Positions 1-9,579 of a DNA stretch of 12,369 bases are shown here, one piece after another. The first letter of the stretch is position 1. Each line of letters opens with the position of its first letter. The DNA is taken from contig JAACJO010000109.1 of NCBI GenBank assembly GCA_013368445.1, forward strand, positions 1 to 12,369. The letters are read 5' to 3'. The notes below the pieces were generated by a model. The model was not told where the DNA came from. It made no database searches and was given only the letters and a program-made list of their open reading frames with translations. Both the position numbers and the translations under genes were made by a program. This DNA comes from Leucocoprinus leucothites (lineage: Eukaryota > Basidiomycota > Agaricomycetes > Agaricales > Agaricaceae).

Positions 1-149
1 AATTCGTCGACGAAACTCACGAGCCCGATGACTTTTCGGACCGCTGGCGCGATATCCCCACTCTCAATGTCACTCTCCGCACTCGTTTGGCACCTGACGC
101 GGACGTCAGTACGAAAAGAACCCCCCAGATGTAGAGATCGGATGTCGCG

Positions 150-157
150 TGACGTCA
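150..157. promoter_or_regulatory. Palindromic TGACGTCA (CRE/ATF-type site)
   Basis: The perfect 8-bp palindrome TGACGTCA is present. This is the classical binding site of CREB/ATF-type bZIP factors, which exist in fungi. A half-site-like GACGTCAG lies about 50 bp upstream. It is over 1.2 kb from the nearest recognised start codon, so its target is unknown. One 8-mer can occur by chance. Confidence 0.2.
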
Positions 158-350
158 TATCACCGCCGTCACGCGTCGTCTCTCTACTACTGATTAAGTT
201 TCTCTCCTCTTCGACAACTCTCTGTGTACTAACCGACACCCTACTACCCTGGCAACGCACCAATCATCAATCATAGCCGACTACTGTATCAAGACGCCCC
301 TGCAGTTCGCCCAGTAGCCGCCGCTTACCACCACTATCCCCCTCAGCTTT

Positions 351-396
351 CCCCTTTCCTCTCTCAATTCCAGATGCCCCTTTCCTCTCTCCATTC
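351..396 (+). repeat. Two-copy pyrimidine direct repeat
   Basis: A 20-nt pyrimidine string starting CCCCTTTCCTCTCTC occurs at 351-370 and again at 377-396, with one mismatch (CAATTC against CCATTC) and 6 nt between the copies. It sits inside a longer CT-rich tract. It is most simply a small local duplication in promoter-type DNA. No function is inferred. Confidence 0.55.
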
Positions 397-1198
397 TACA
401 CTTTCCTTTTATTACTCGCTACGCATATTTCGCATTCGGCATCCCGCTTCAACGCAACCGAGTTAGGATTGTCATCCAACTGACAGAAGTCCGAATATTT
501 AATGTTTGCTTTATATTCCCTTTTCCATTCCTCCTCTCTTTCTCCTTCTAAAAATCTAATAAAATCGTCACTCGTGCTCCGGTACTCGCTACCGCTCGCT
601 TCATTCGTCTATCTAATGTAATAGTGTAGGTCTAAACCACATGGACCCTTCTCTCCACCTACTTCTCCACCACTAATATTCCTTAGAATTCGCTTTCCCT
701 TACAAAATCTCGACAAATCGTCTCGTAAACTGCTCCTTCCTGCTCCCTATAGTCAGCTACAGCATTGTAGATACTCGTAGAACCGTAGCTTTAAATACTA
801 CGATGTATTTCCCTTTTCTTTAGTGAAATCTACCCCATCTCTCCGACTCAGTTTAGCTCTAAGTTTGAGCTTCTTAAGCATCGTTCTCACTCAAACCGGC
901 TGCCCTCATCATTGTTTCACTCCTCAGCAACGTCTCACGTCGTCCGCACGAGCGCTGAGTTATTATATCAATTAAAAATCTCATTAAACACATTTATTAA
1001 TCAAACTATCTATTTGGGTCAGAACCAACGACAGACGGACGCTGTCGTGCTCGCAACTTAAACCGCACTCACCTAGTCCACCTTCCCTTCACTGCGTTAC
1101 ACCTTATCCTACCGCCATGGATTGACTACAGTATTCATAGTTCATATGGAATTTGTACACGTGGGCTTCATTCCCCTACCCGAGCATTCACGGGGATT

Positions 1199-1360
1199 AT
1201 GATAGCCAAGATCAGATTTCGTATATTCCTATATTCCGGCTTACCAGATAGTGAAATGGCGATGGTTTAAATGTCGTGCTGGCGTAGCCAATGCCTCGTT
1301 CCCTTCCTCCTCCCTCAACTGATATCTGCATACTAACTTAGCGGCTTTCATTACGCGAAG
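1199..1360 (+). promoter_or_regulatory. Probable promoter and leader of the MFS transporter
   Basis: The DNA just before the transporter start contains a TATA-like AT-rich stretch at about 1221-1234, GATA motifs at 1201, 1247 and 1321, and a CT-rich tract at 1297-1319 about 40 bp before the ATG. CT-rich leaders are common in fungal genes. GATA sites are the targets of fungal nitrogen regulators, which would suit an allantoate-permease-like transporter. GATA is only four bases, however, and three occurrences are weak evidence. Confidence 0.3.
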
Positions 1361-3644
1361 ATGTCGACCGAGAAGGACTCTCAGAGTGGTATGGCGATTG
1401 ACATATCCGATCCTAAAGAGATGAACCATGCCTTCAACGACATTGACCCCGCGGCAGAAAAGAAGCTACTGCGCAAGCTGGACTTCACACTGCTCCCTTT
1501 GTTCTGGCTCATATGTATGTTCGCCGATCTTCTCATTCATGGCTAATGTATTGACCCTCCCAGATTGCGCAAACTTTATCGACAGGTGTGCTTTGACAGG
1601 TCATGGTTTGATGAATACCAGCGACTGAAGTGTGTGCTCATTCATAGGACGGCGATTGGTATGTATAATATCGGAGTCATGCTTATAAGACTCACCGTCT
1701 GGTCGAAGGTAATGCGAGAATTGCAGGTATGCTCCCTACTGTCTCTCTTCTGACGATGGCTAATTCAACTTGATGAGAAGGTCTTGAAAAGGATCTGGGT
1801 ATGGAGGGCTTCGATTTCAATATCGCTTTGACCGCGTTCTACCTGAGTGTGCGCTACAACAGTTAATCTGCCCTAACACCATGATTAAACTACTCAGCAG
1901 TACATCGTCGTTGAGGTTCCGTCGAACCTTGTACTCAAACGCATTGGTTCTATTTGGATCGCTTATCTGGTCATCGCGTTTGGCGCAGTGTCGCTTGGTT
2001 CGGCCTTTATGAGGACCTATGCTGAGCTGATCGTGGACAAGAATATTACTGGGCATCGCAGAAGTGGTACCTTGGTAAGTCTTGGCAATTGCAGGTTCTG
2101 TCGAAGTTGATCAAGTTATATCGTGCTCTATTTTAGGCTGGACTCGTTTACACCTTGGCCAGAGTAAGTCTCTTGCCGCAAAACATAATCATGGCACTGC
2201 AGAATCTGATCCATGACTACTAGTTTTATCGTCGCAAGGAGCTTGTAATACGCATGGGGTATTTCTTAGGACTCTCCGGCAGTTTTGCTGGTGCATGTGA
2301 GACCCCTGGAATGGGATCCTTTCGCAGCTTTTCTGAGTAAATCTTGTTTTTAGTCGGAGGACTCCTTGCCTCAGGTCTCCTAGCAGTAGAATGATTTTGG
2401 TACTGTCAAAAGTTGAGAAAGGTAAGTGGGCCGCTAGAAATAAGGGCACAATAGCTCACGCCCATCTAGATCTTTCTCATTGAAGGTACATCTGGCCACC
2501 TGAATCTCCGAGCCCAGATTTACTTTTGATAACCAGGCATCATTACTATGGCAATCGGCATCGTGCTACTTTTCATCATGCCAGAAGATCCCCGAACTAC
2601 AAAACTGCTGAGCGAGTCTGAGCGAGTTCTTGCCATCGCCAGAATGAATGCAGATGCAACAGTGAAAAGAGATGGACGCAAGGAGAAGACCACAATGAAG
2701 CTCGTTCTGCGCTCATTTAACATCTGGGTATGACCATCCCATCCCTGAATACTCAATTTCCTAACTGTTTACTTCAGACAATTGCCTGTAGCGTGGGATA
2801 CATCTTCACCAGTATCTCCTTCCAGGGACTGAGCCTATTTTTACCAACGGTCATCAACTCTCGTGAGTATCGTTGTGCCTCGACATGCGTGTTCATGTAT
2901 TAAAGTAACTCTGATGTCGCAGTTGATCATTTCAGTGCGTTGAAATCAGCTTTCTAATATGCTTGGATGATCACAGCGGCAAAACAGCGGTAATCGAGGC
3001 CCAACTTCGGACGGTACCTTGTTACCTCGTGGGCGCAGTTTATGCTATCCTTAACTGCTACATGAGCTGGTACTTGAACAGCCGCGGTATAGCCATCGTT
3101 GTCTGCATGATATGGCAGACTGTGGGATATGCCCTCGCCATCGGCACGGCAGATCCACATGCACGATACGCTGCTTGCTTCTTCAGCCTAATAGGTGGAA
3201 CATCTTCTGCTCCTTTGGTACGTTTGCTTCCCCGATCTCTTGATAGGCCTTGAATATCGAATTAGTTCCTCACATGGGGTGCGGATAATGCTGCTCCGAC
3301 ACAATGCGCGCGGTCGTGACTGCAGCAATTCCATCAATTGGGGCAGCTGGGGCTCTCATAGGGTACGTTGATCCAAGACTCTGAGTACCACCAGTGTTTA
3401 TTCCGCAATATTACAGTATCTGGTCGTACTTACCGTTCGATGCTCCAAATTATCGCATTGGAAACGCTATCAATTTGGCTGCAGCGGTCTTTGTACTCGT
3501 ATTCGCCCGATCGGTATGCTTTATTTGCATCTTGAAAACAAAAAGCGAGATCGTGGAGGGAGGGATTATCGCTTCGAAGGAAAGACTGAGGAGGGGATCC
3601 GGCACCTTGGTTACAGGCATCCCAACTTCCGCTATCAGCTGTGA
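1361..3644 (+). pseudogene. MFS transporter, allantoate permease-like (ACS family), 16 exons, frame disrupted
   Basis: Plasma-membrane solute/H+ symporter family; the substrate cannot be told. Exons: 1361-1514, 1564-1585, 1648-1658, 1709-1726, 1781-1848, 1901-2074, 2137-2163, 2224-2296, 2354-2421, 2470-2485, 2537-2727, 2778-2862, 2923-2934, 2988-3217, 3266-3362, 3417-3644. All 15 introns are GT-AG. Family-like stretches in order are RKLDFTLLPLFWLIYCANF, AGLEKDLGM, FYLSYIVVEVPSN, GYFLGLSGSFAGA, PEDPRTTKLLSESER, VEAQLRTVP-like VIEAQLRTVP, LPFDAPNYRIGN, and a C-terminus ending LGYRHPNFRYQL before TGA 3642-3644. Inferred defects are +1 near 2035, -1 near 2064, +1 near 2391 giving in-frame TGA 2392-2394, -1 near 2415, -1 near 3298 and -1 near 3512. 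The exons total 1474 nt; undoing the net -2 gives 1476 nt, or 491 codons plus stop, a normal length for the family. Read literally, translation would stop at 2394. The gene is either a young pseudogene or one damaged by base-call errors. The family call is firm; the functional state is not. Confidence 0.85.
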
Positions 3645-5270
3645 CTCACATATAGATATTTTGTAACGGAGTACAGGATGAGCCTCAGCTTCGGACAGAG
3701 TGAATCCGTATGGTCGTGGTATTCGTAGTAGGTCCACTGCGCCACTCGTACGTGATGCCTATCTATAGTGTATTAGCGTGACTATGTTATTTAAAAAATC
3801 ATACAAGTTAGATAATTTTTTGTGTCAATTCTCGAAACAAAAAGGGGGAGTCGATCCCTACACCGAATGGGCAGTTTACTCTGCGAATAACCTGGTTTTG
3901 GTGGCGTGATGATGCATCTAAGATGGGAGGCCTCGAACTATGAAGGTTTATGAGGTTGGCCGTTTAAGAAAGTTGCATAGTGTGTCGACGGTTCGCAAGA
4001 CCATGTTACTCAACAACATATCCTTTAACCCACGAATGTTTTCAAAACTACAGTGCTAGGAGCAACTTACGCCAGTGTATGCGGTCTCCTTTAGTCTATG
4101 TTATGCTTTTAGTCGACAAATGGTTCTCCGTTTTTATCATACCTTTATTTATGGAACTACAGGAGGACTAGTAAGGGCAGTCCTTGCTATCACTCCGGGG
4201 CTGTTTATCCTGCCACTATGGGTCGGGGGAAGACAACAGTTAGTACTCGCGTGGCCAGTTGGGGTGCAACACTGCCTGGATAACCATTGTCATTCCCTAT
4301 ACTGAGAACACGTATGATGGTTTGTATCATTCAGCGATCAGAGGTCGCTGTCGTCTCGCGCAGCCGCCAGCGGGAGGCCGTGAGACCATGTGAAGTTGTT
4401 ACAGTATATTTGTAATCTACGCACCAAATACTCCCACTGACTCCGATGCCAATTCCTCCGAGCCGTTAATTTACCACCTCTTTCAGTGCTGGACTTCTCT
4501 CCCCGATAAATACACTAATTAATATATACAGAATCATAAATCAGTCATATACCCACACGACTATACTTGTCCCGGCTTCACAAGTACTAAACAGCCTTGC
4601 TCCCCAATGCAATCGAATTCTGGCCCCCCGGACGCCTTAAATTACAACCTCGTGTTGATGGTTCATGATCTAACCAGTTCCGGATTGAAGAGACGATGAA
4701 ACCAACCGACTGGCTGTCTGGTCGCCATTATAATTATCTGACAGGACTGCCCTGTCTGACCTTCGTTGCCAGCATGACATTATTCGACTCCCTTGAACCA
4801 AAGGTCTCATTCGCTCTGGCACTTACATCACTGTATTCAGGGTGCTTCCTGCAAACAACTTCGACTACCTCACCCAAGGAGCATGGTTACTTACACCGCA
4901 TAGAAGGATCGCGACCTGCCTGTTGTAATCCAAGCTTCTGGTCCAACTTATCCTTCTTGGTCGAGTTCTCATACAAAAGCGGTTGAAAGCCTTACCTTGT
5001 GTGCATCACGACGAAGTCGGAAGATTCAGGCTCTGCAGCCACCACCATCCGGGCACGGTGTGCTGGAATATTGACAGACGACCTGATGCAGTCATGACTT
5101 CATATTAACGGAGTGTCGTCGTACCACTAAGGAGCTCGAGGTGCTTTGGCGCTCACAGCGAGAGCTGTCTTCTGCCATGCCCAGTCCTTGCTAAAGCCAC
5201 ATGTCACCAAGCGCCCCGTTGAGCGCTTTCCACTTCGATAGTTCTCGATCTCGGTTGTTTCAGCACGAGG
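3645..5270. other. Unassigned region between two transporter/membrane genes
   Basis: Nothing here could be assigned to a family. A weak near-palindrome of A and T runs (about 3793-3824) follows the transporter and may belong to its 3' end. At 4075-4305 (+) a 76-codon frame contains a hydrophobic stretch ending TPGLFILPLWVGG, and 4696-4986 (+) holds a 96-codon frame. Both have plausible composition, but neither has a motif I recognise nor clear splice partners. They may be eroded exons or chance. A small GC-rich patch lies at about 4333-4385. Confidence 0.4.
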
Positions 5271-5406
5271 AAATGCAATGCAGCAGGTGCACCACGACTG
5301 CTCTTCACAGGCGGCGGGATCTAATTGTGCATTTAATATCCACACACCCAGCGCTGCAAGCCGATCGATAAAACACCTCGCAACAAGTAATCCGTTTCTT
5401 CTTACC

Positions 5407-6794
5407 ATGCTATTTCCCCTCCTTCTCTTAGCTGCGTTCAGAGCAGCCTCTACTGCCCCAACACTAACCACTGCTGGGATAAGCAACGACCATGGTACTT
5501 CCTTCACTATCCTAGGCCGTGAGACCGCCCTTCCGAGCTGTGTTGACCCTGGACGTTATCGCACCATGCAAGAAATCGTTTGGCACTGCATCGCGACAAT
5601 CTTTGCGTGCACATGGGTCGCCTTCCATCCGAATGTTCCCGATCCTAGGTTTTCGCGATGGAAGAGGATTTGGCGAAACGGGCTATACCTGACTCTTGCC
5701 TTGATTGCTCCGGAATTCGTTACAATACGCGCGTTAAAACAATGTATTGGCGCTGGTCAGCACCGAGACAAATACAATAAAAAAATACTGTGCTAGTGAG
5801 TGCACATCGGCAAACACGATCCTTGTTGACACATTCCCTCTGTCCAGTTTCTCCTCTTCCGCGAACCCGCTTACAAAGATTCAAAAATTGGTTAATTGAA
5901 GAACGGCCAGGTGGAGGGGCGATGAAGGAGGGTATTTAGAGGGAAGAAGAGAAGAGGACAGGCGTGATGGCAAACTCTATGAGCCTGCACGTCCCACGAA
6001 ATCAATTCATTGGACGCTCACGCATGGGTTCCTCCTTGAAATGGAGGCTTGGTCGCATATACACTAGATACCCCAGATTTCAAGGGGTCCCAAGGCACCA
6101 TCACCGACGTCGATCAACTTTCTGCTCCGTTCAATGTCCCGCAGAAGTATATCAACGACCGAAGTAAAAAGAGATAACCTCACCAAGTTTATTGCCGCCC
6201 TTCAAACTAGCTGGTTCATAGTCCAATGCATCGCCCGGTGGATAACCTATTTACCAGTAACGCAATTGGAAGTCGTTACGCTCGCATTCGCTTTCCTGAA
6301 CATCATCACATACGCACTCTGGTGGAAAAAACCTCAAAAGATGAATGTCGCTTTCTATGTCCGTGTTGACGAGATTCATGAGATGCTTTCCAAAGCTCAG
6401 AGGGGATTAATCCTTTCTACTCAACGGTGGACCAGCTTAGCTTGAGGGCCTCTGTTATGGCGCTCTGTTTCATCGCGATTCCTTTCGGAGTCATACATCT
6501 GATACCCATCTGGCTGTCAACATTTCCAACGCCCCGGAGAAAGCTTCTCTGGATGATTTCATCCATCTGGATCACCACAGAGCCAGCGATACTTGCCTGC
6601 CTCCGGCGGCTTGAGGAATGGGGGGATTCCCCGAGGGGAAGAACATTCGTTTGGGCACCACTATCGTGACTCGGGTGATGTTTGGATGCGCTCGCGTTAT
6701 ACTCCTCTTTCTCGCCTTTGCTTCCCTTCGCAATCTTCCAGCAGAGGTCTTTTACAACGTTGATTGGGATAGTTTCATACCTCGTGTTACCTAG
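5407..6794 (+). pseudogene. Uncharacterised agaricomycete multi-pass membrane protein with signal peptide, frame disrupted
   Basis: I recognise this from memory as a family of uncharacterised membrane proteins common in mushrooms; function is unknown. I chose ATG 5407 over the in-frame ATG 5278 because it opens with a signal peptide, MLFPLLLLAAFRAASTAP, and has a TATA-like ATTTAATATC about 75 bp upstream. Family-like blocks follow: CVDPGRYRTMQEIVWHC, FACTWVAFHPNVPDPR, LIAPEFVTIRALKQ (to about 5780), HWTLTHGFLLEM (about 6008-6043), GGLVAYTLDTPD, QTSWFIVQCIAR (about 6201), TQLEVVTLAFAFLNIIT, an FGVIHLI and LLWMISSIWIT block (about 6487-6580), and a final VFYNVDWDSFIPRVT ending in TAG 6792-6794. 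The blocks lie in different frames. There is a -1 near 6043, a +1 in the A-run near 6168, and further frame changes at about 6400-6470 and 6610-6660. A possible intron, 5796-5847, leads into sequence with stops, so 5800-6000 is unresolved. The gene is probably a pseudogene, unless the shifts are sequence errors. Confidence 0.75.
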
Positions 6795-7094
6795 CTTCAG
6801 GCTTGAATTTTTGGCCTTTGGACTGTTCATGTACTATTCAATCACTAGGCATTTTGAATGTGTTTCGATCCTTGTATTGGCGGTGTGTTTTCCGAAGTAG
6901 AAAACAGTTTGATGATTAAAATAAGATGTAAGTGGATGGCGAAAATAAAGATTGAGATAAATTGGGGAAGGAGAACTTTTGAGTATGTAGTTGAAGTGAT
7001 CGGGCCATGGCGGCTACAGGAATGACGACTATGGATACAGAGTGAGCAGGCGCTGTAGATGTGGGAGAGGAGGCGTCATATTTCTTCCGAAATG
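6795..7094. other. 3' flank of the membrane-protein remnant, no gene seen
   Basis: The DNA after TAG 6792-6794 is AT-rich, with AATAAA-type strings at about 6945, which fits a 3' untranslated region and polyadenylation area. The open frame 6682-6900 (+) overlaps the end of the membrane-protein gene in another frame and is not supported beyond it. Confidence 0.4.
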
Positions 7095-7258
7095 ATAAAT
7101 AGGCCCTTGAACCGATTACCTCTCTTCATCATTATCCCCATCTCCTTCACCATCGCTTCATGCGTTCAAGTAAGCTGCGTTACGTTCCTTACCATAAAAT
7201 TATTCTAGCCAACGTATTCCAAAGGACCTCCCGTAACTTAAATGGGCTGGATTGCTGA
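7095..7258 (+). other. Weak candidate for a small gene or orphan first exon (ORF at 7160-7258)
   Basis: A TATA-like ATAAATAG at 7095-7102 is followed by a CT-rich, leader-like stretch (about 7118-7158) and an ATG at 7160 that opens a 32-codon frame ending at TGA 7256-7258. GTAAGC at 7170 could instead start an intron ending in CTAG at 7208, but at 39 nt this would be unusually short. The arrangement looks like a typical fungal promoter, leader and start. The encoded peptide has no recognisable motif, and downstream frames with short open stretches (to about 7624) could not be joined to it. This may be the start of a decayed gene or a coincidence. Confidence 0.2.
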
Positions 7259-8512
7259 CATGGAGAGGTATTGGCAGCCGATCAGTCAGATCAAGTTTTG
7301 TCCAAGGGCCGACCAGTGCAAGCTGTGGTATTTGGAGGCACAAGAGCTGACTACAGGTACTGTGGTTCGTGCGGTAACGAAGCTTAGCTGTCCGTACAAA
7401 TGACTCAATTGAAGGTCAAGAGGGCAGTGTGGAGCCTGATATCAGATGTGACACGGGCACGGAGAAAGGTAGAGGTATATTATATGCTGGGAACGATAGT
7501 TGGATGCGTGGATAGTCAGCGACTGATTGAGCAGAACCTTCGTACACGATGTCGAGTCCAAGATTTGTCAGGTACCAGAATTCAGAGTCCGAGGCTTGGA
7601 ATACTCTCCTTCCTGAGGCTGTAAGGGGGAATCAAATGTTCAAAATGTAACGCGGACGCGAAGGCGATGTCATGACTAGAAATCCTAGTAAATGGAAACC
7701 GTGCAAGTAATATTCGCTAGTCTGAGGAAAACAGGAGCCACCGAAAAAACTGGTCCCTGCCTGTCCAGGCTGCTGTCCATGGTTTGGTCCTTCACGTGAT
7801 CTAGGCCTCAGAAAACGAGGACTTGGTTAAACTGCACGTAGACCACATCTGCCAGTCGCACAGGATGGACTTTAACACGGCGCACTCGCTAACTCAGGGC
7901 TCGCAGGGTCGGCTGGATCCGACCTAGCTTCCAATAGGCTTGCTAGGAGATTACAGCCCATGAAAATCCTCAAGAAATGATAGAAAACAAGATATTGCAG
8001 CGATAGGAGTCAGATGACGAAGGTCACTGAAAAATTGCTGATGACTGACTCCTGGTCAAGAATACATATCCTGGCCGCCAGTGGTGAGCGCTAAGCGTCT
8101 GCTTGTCCCCTGGATCTGGCTCCGGCTTGGCAAATTTCTCCGTGCGGGTACCAGAAGGTACTGGAGGTCTTCTTTGCTAACTCTTTGAAACTGGCGCCAT
8201 CTCAACCCCTGCTTCGACATGCAATGTACTTGGACTGTGTCTTATCCCTAACCTGTCCTTACTCACTCGTGGATTAATATCCCGACCCTCTTCGCCTCAA
8301 ACGCATGCAGACGTTCTGTGAGGGTGTTGGTGGGGGATTTTCTTGGCACGTATACCGGAGACTCTTGTTCCCTAGATGGCACATGAGCATCGTAGCACGA
8401 CGCAACATAACGTTTGATGGGTCTTATGATTACTGAAGCTCGCCCGGTGTTGCTGTGTGGCAGATTCAATCAATGCTCAGTTCATTATTTGTGTAGTGCG
8501 AAGAAAGTGTAT
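7259..8512. other. Unassigned region, nothing recognisable
   Basis: I found no supported gene. A 74-codon frame at 7400-7624 (+) is basic and lacks any known motif, and the 68-codon minus-strand frame at 8263-8469 is likewise featureless. A 9-bp inverted repeat (AGGAGTCAG at 8005-8013 with its complement at 8045-8053) could form a small hairpin, but at this length it is not remarkable. Confidence 0.4.
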
Positions 8513-8612
8513 TAGAGTGTATCTGCTACCGGTGTCAGCGGGCCATCTTCAGCGAAAACTGAATTGCTACCCTGCTCCAAGTCCACTTAGCGTTGGTAGC
8601 AGATACACTCTA
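8513..8612. repeat. 100-bp element with perfect 18-bp terminal inverted repeats
   Basis: The segment 8513-8530, beginning TAGAGTGTATC, is the exact reverse complement of 8595-8612, with 64 nt between the arms. In plus-strand RNA the stem would extend inward through three G-U pairs and one G-C pair to 22 bp (8513-8534 with 8591-8612), leaving a 56-nt loop. The loop holds a second small hairpin (TTCAG 8548-8552 with CTGAA 8559-8563). An exact 18-bp match this close is far beyond chance in 12 kb. It could be a foldback or miniature inverted-repeat element, or a hairpin RNA. I saw no clear target-site duplication and no second copy in the window. Confidence 0.7.
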
Positions 8613-9579
8613 TGCATTTTGAATTCCACAGAACTCTTCCATCAACCTCTGAACGTAATTCATTTGATATACATCGCACTACAATACCAACACGAGGGTT
8701 ATAGATCACCAAACCACAAAGGAACATTAACGCTGAACTCACAATAAAATAAGGGAACGCTTTCGAGTGCTTGAGCCTTGTTACAGCGACTTCAACTTCT
8801 CACTCGAATGAAACTTTACGATGTCTGGCAAATCGACTGACCAGTTTGGAAATACCGCAACGGGACTATATTATCGACTTCGAATGGACTCGGACTAATA
8901 ATTACATTCACGGTATGCATCCGTAATATATCATATGATTCGCTGAAACCTAAGTCCTCGATAGTTATTACCAGTACAATTTCTTGCATATGACACTATC
9001 TGCCTCGTTTCCTCGAGAGGTCTAGTGTTAATGTTTTCCATTGATTTCTTTTTAGAAATTCATTCCCATCTTTTAGACCAAATATATATTATCAGTCCGT
9101 ATTGTTTACTAGCTTAACGCATGAATATCCGTTGATATGTGCGGCCTAGGGGTGCTCCGTCACGGTTGCGGGCTATCTACCTCATCATTCGCCTCTCTGT
9201 TTGGTATTATATGATGTGAGCGTGATTACAGGTGTTTAATTTGAACATTAACACTGACATTGGGATACAGAACGGAATTCTACAGTCAGTTAAGCGGATA
9301 TCCTTCTTCCAGACCTCTTAGTCTTGAACGATTTACAGCATGGGGTAGATATTTCTTTGCCGAAAATAGTAAGCCCTCTGGACCCTCTCCGTTACCGGTC
9401 ATCTTATAATATCGTTAATGCCAGTGGTACATGTCATTCTCGATACACACGACGAGCTGTCATCTTCAATCTGATCCACTTGTAGGTGCACTGTGGTGTA
9501 TACGGGCATTAAACCAGTTGTGATATCCGATTCCTCCACTCGGCTGTGTTGGAAATGTTAACAAAGTCATTTTAGTGTT
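8613..9579. other. Unassigned, perhaps the eroded 5' part of the next gene
   Basis: This AT-rich stretch has several intron-like patterns (branch-like CTGAC or CTAAC followed by AG) but no readable exons. An ATG at 8821 opens only a short frame. If the membrane-protein remnant to the right was once complete, its N-terminal helices should lie here, but I could not align them. Confidence 0.3.

Larger units (their letters stand above)
1..1198. other. Gene-poor left flank, no supported gene
   Basis: I see no protein or RNA gene here. The 82-codon open frame at 28-276 (+) has no recognisable domain, is rich in Ser, Leu and Arg, and is best treated as chance. From about 300 to 560 the plus strand is strongly pyrimidine-rich, as fungal promoters and leaders often are. 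An AT-rich stretch follows at about 958-1010. No introns or splice patterns that would build a longer gene stood out. The region probably lies between the transporter at 1361 and a gene to the left of the window. Confidence 0.5.

Noticed and set aside
1331..1341. TACTAAC followed by TTAG just before the transporter start, suggesting a leader intron
   Set aside because: The branch-like A would be only a few bases from the AG, which is too close for splicing, and no matching 5' site is evident.
3645..5270. Possible transposon or LTR between the first two genes
   Set aside because: I saw no terminal repeats, no reverse transcriptase, integrase or transposase motifs and no target-site duplication.
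5127..5507. 126-codon minus-strand frame
   Set aside because: It runs antisense to the promoter and signal-peptide region of the membrane-protein gene and has no recognisable motif.
6417..6830. 137-codon minus-strand frame
   Set aside because: It lies antisense to the end of the membrane-protein gene, where the plus strand shows family-like blocks in several frames.
8005..8053. 9-bp inverted repeat that could form a hairpin
   Set aside because: Stems of this length at this spacing are common by chance, and nothing around it suggests a terminator or RNA gene.
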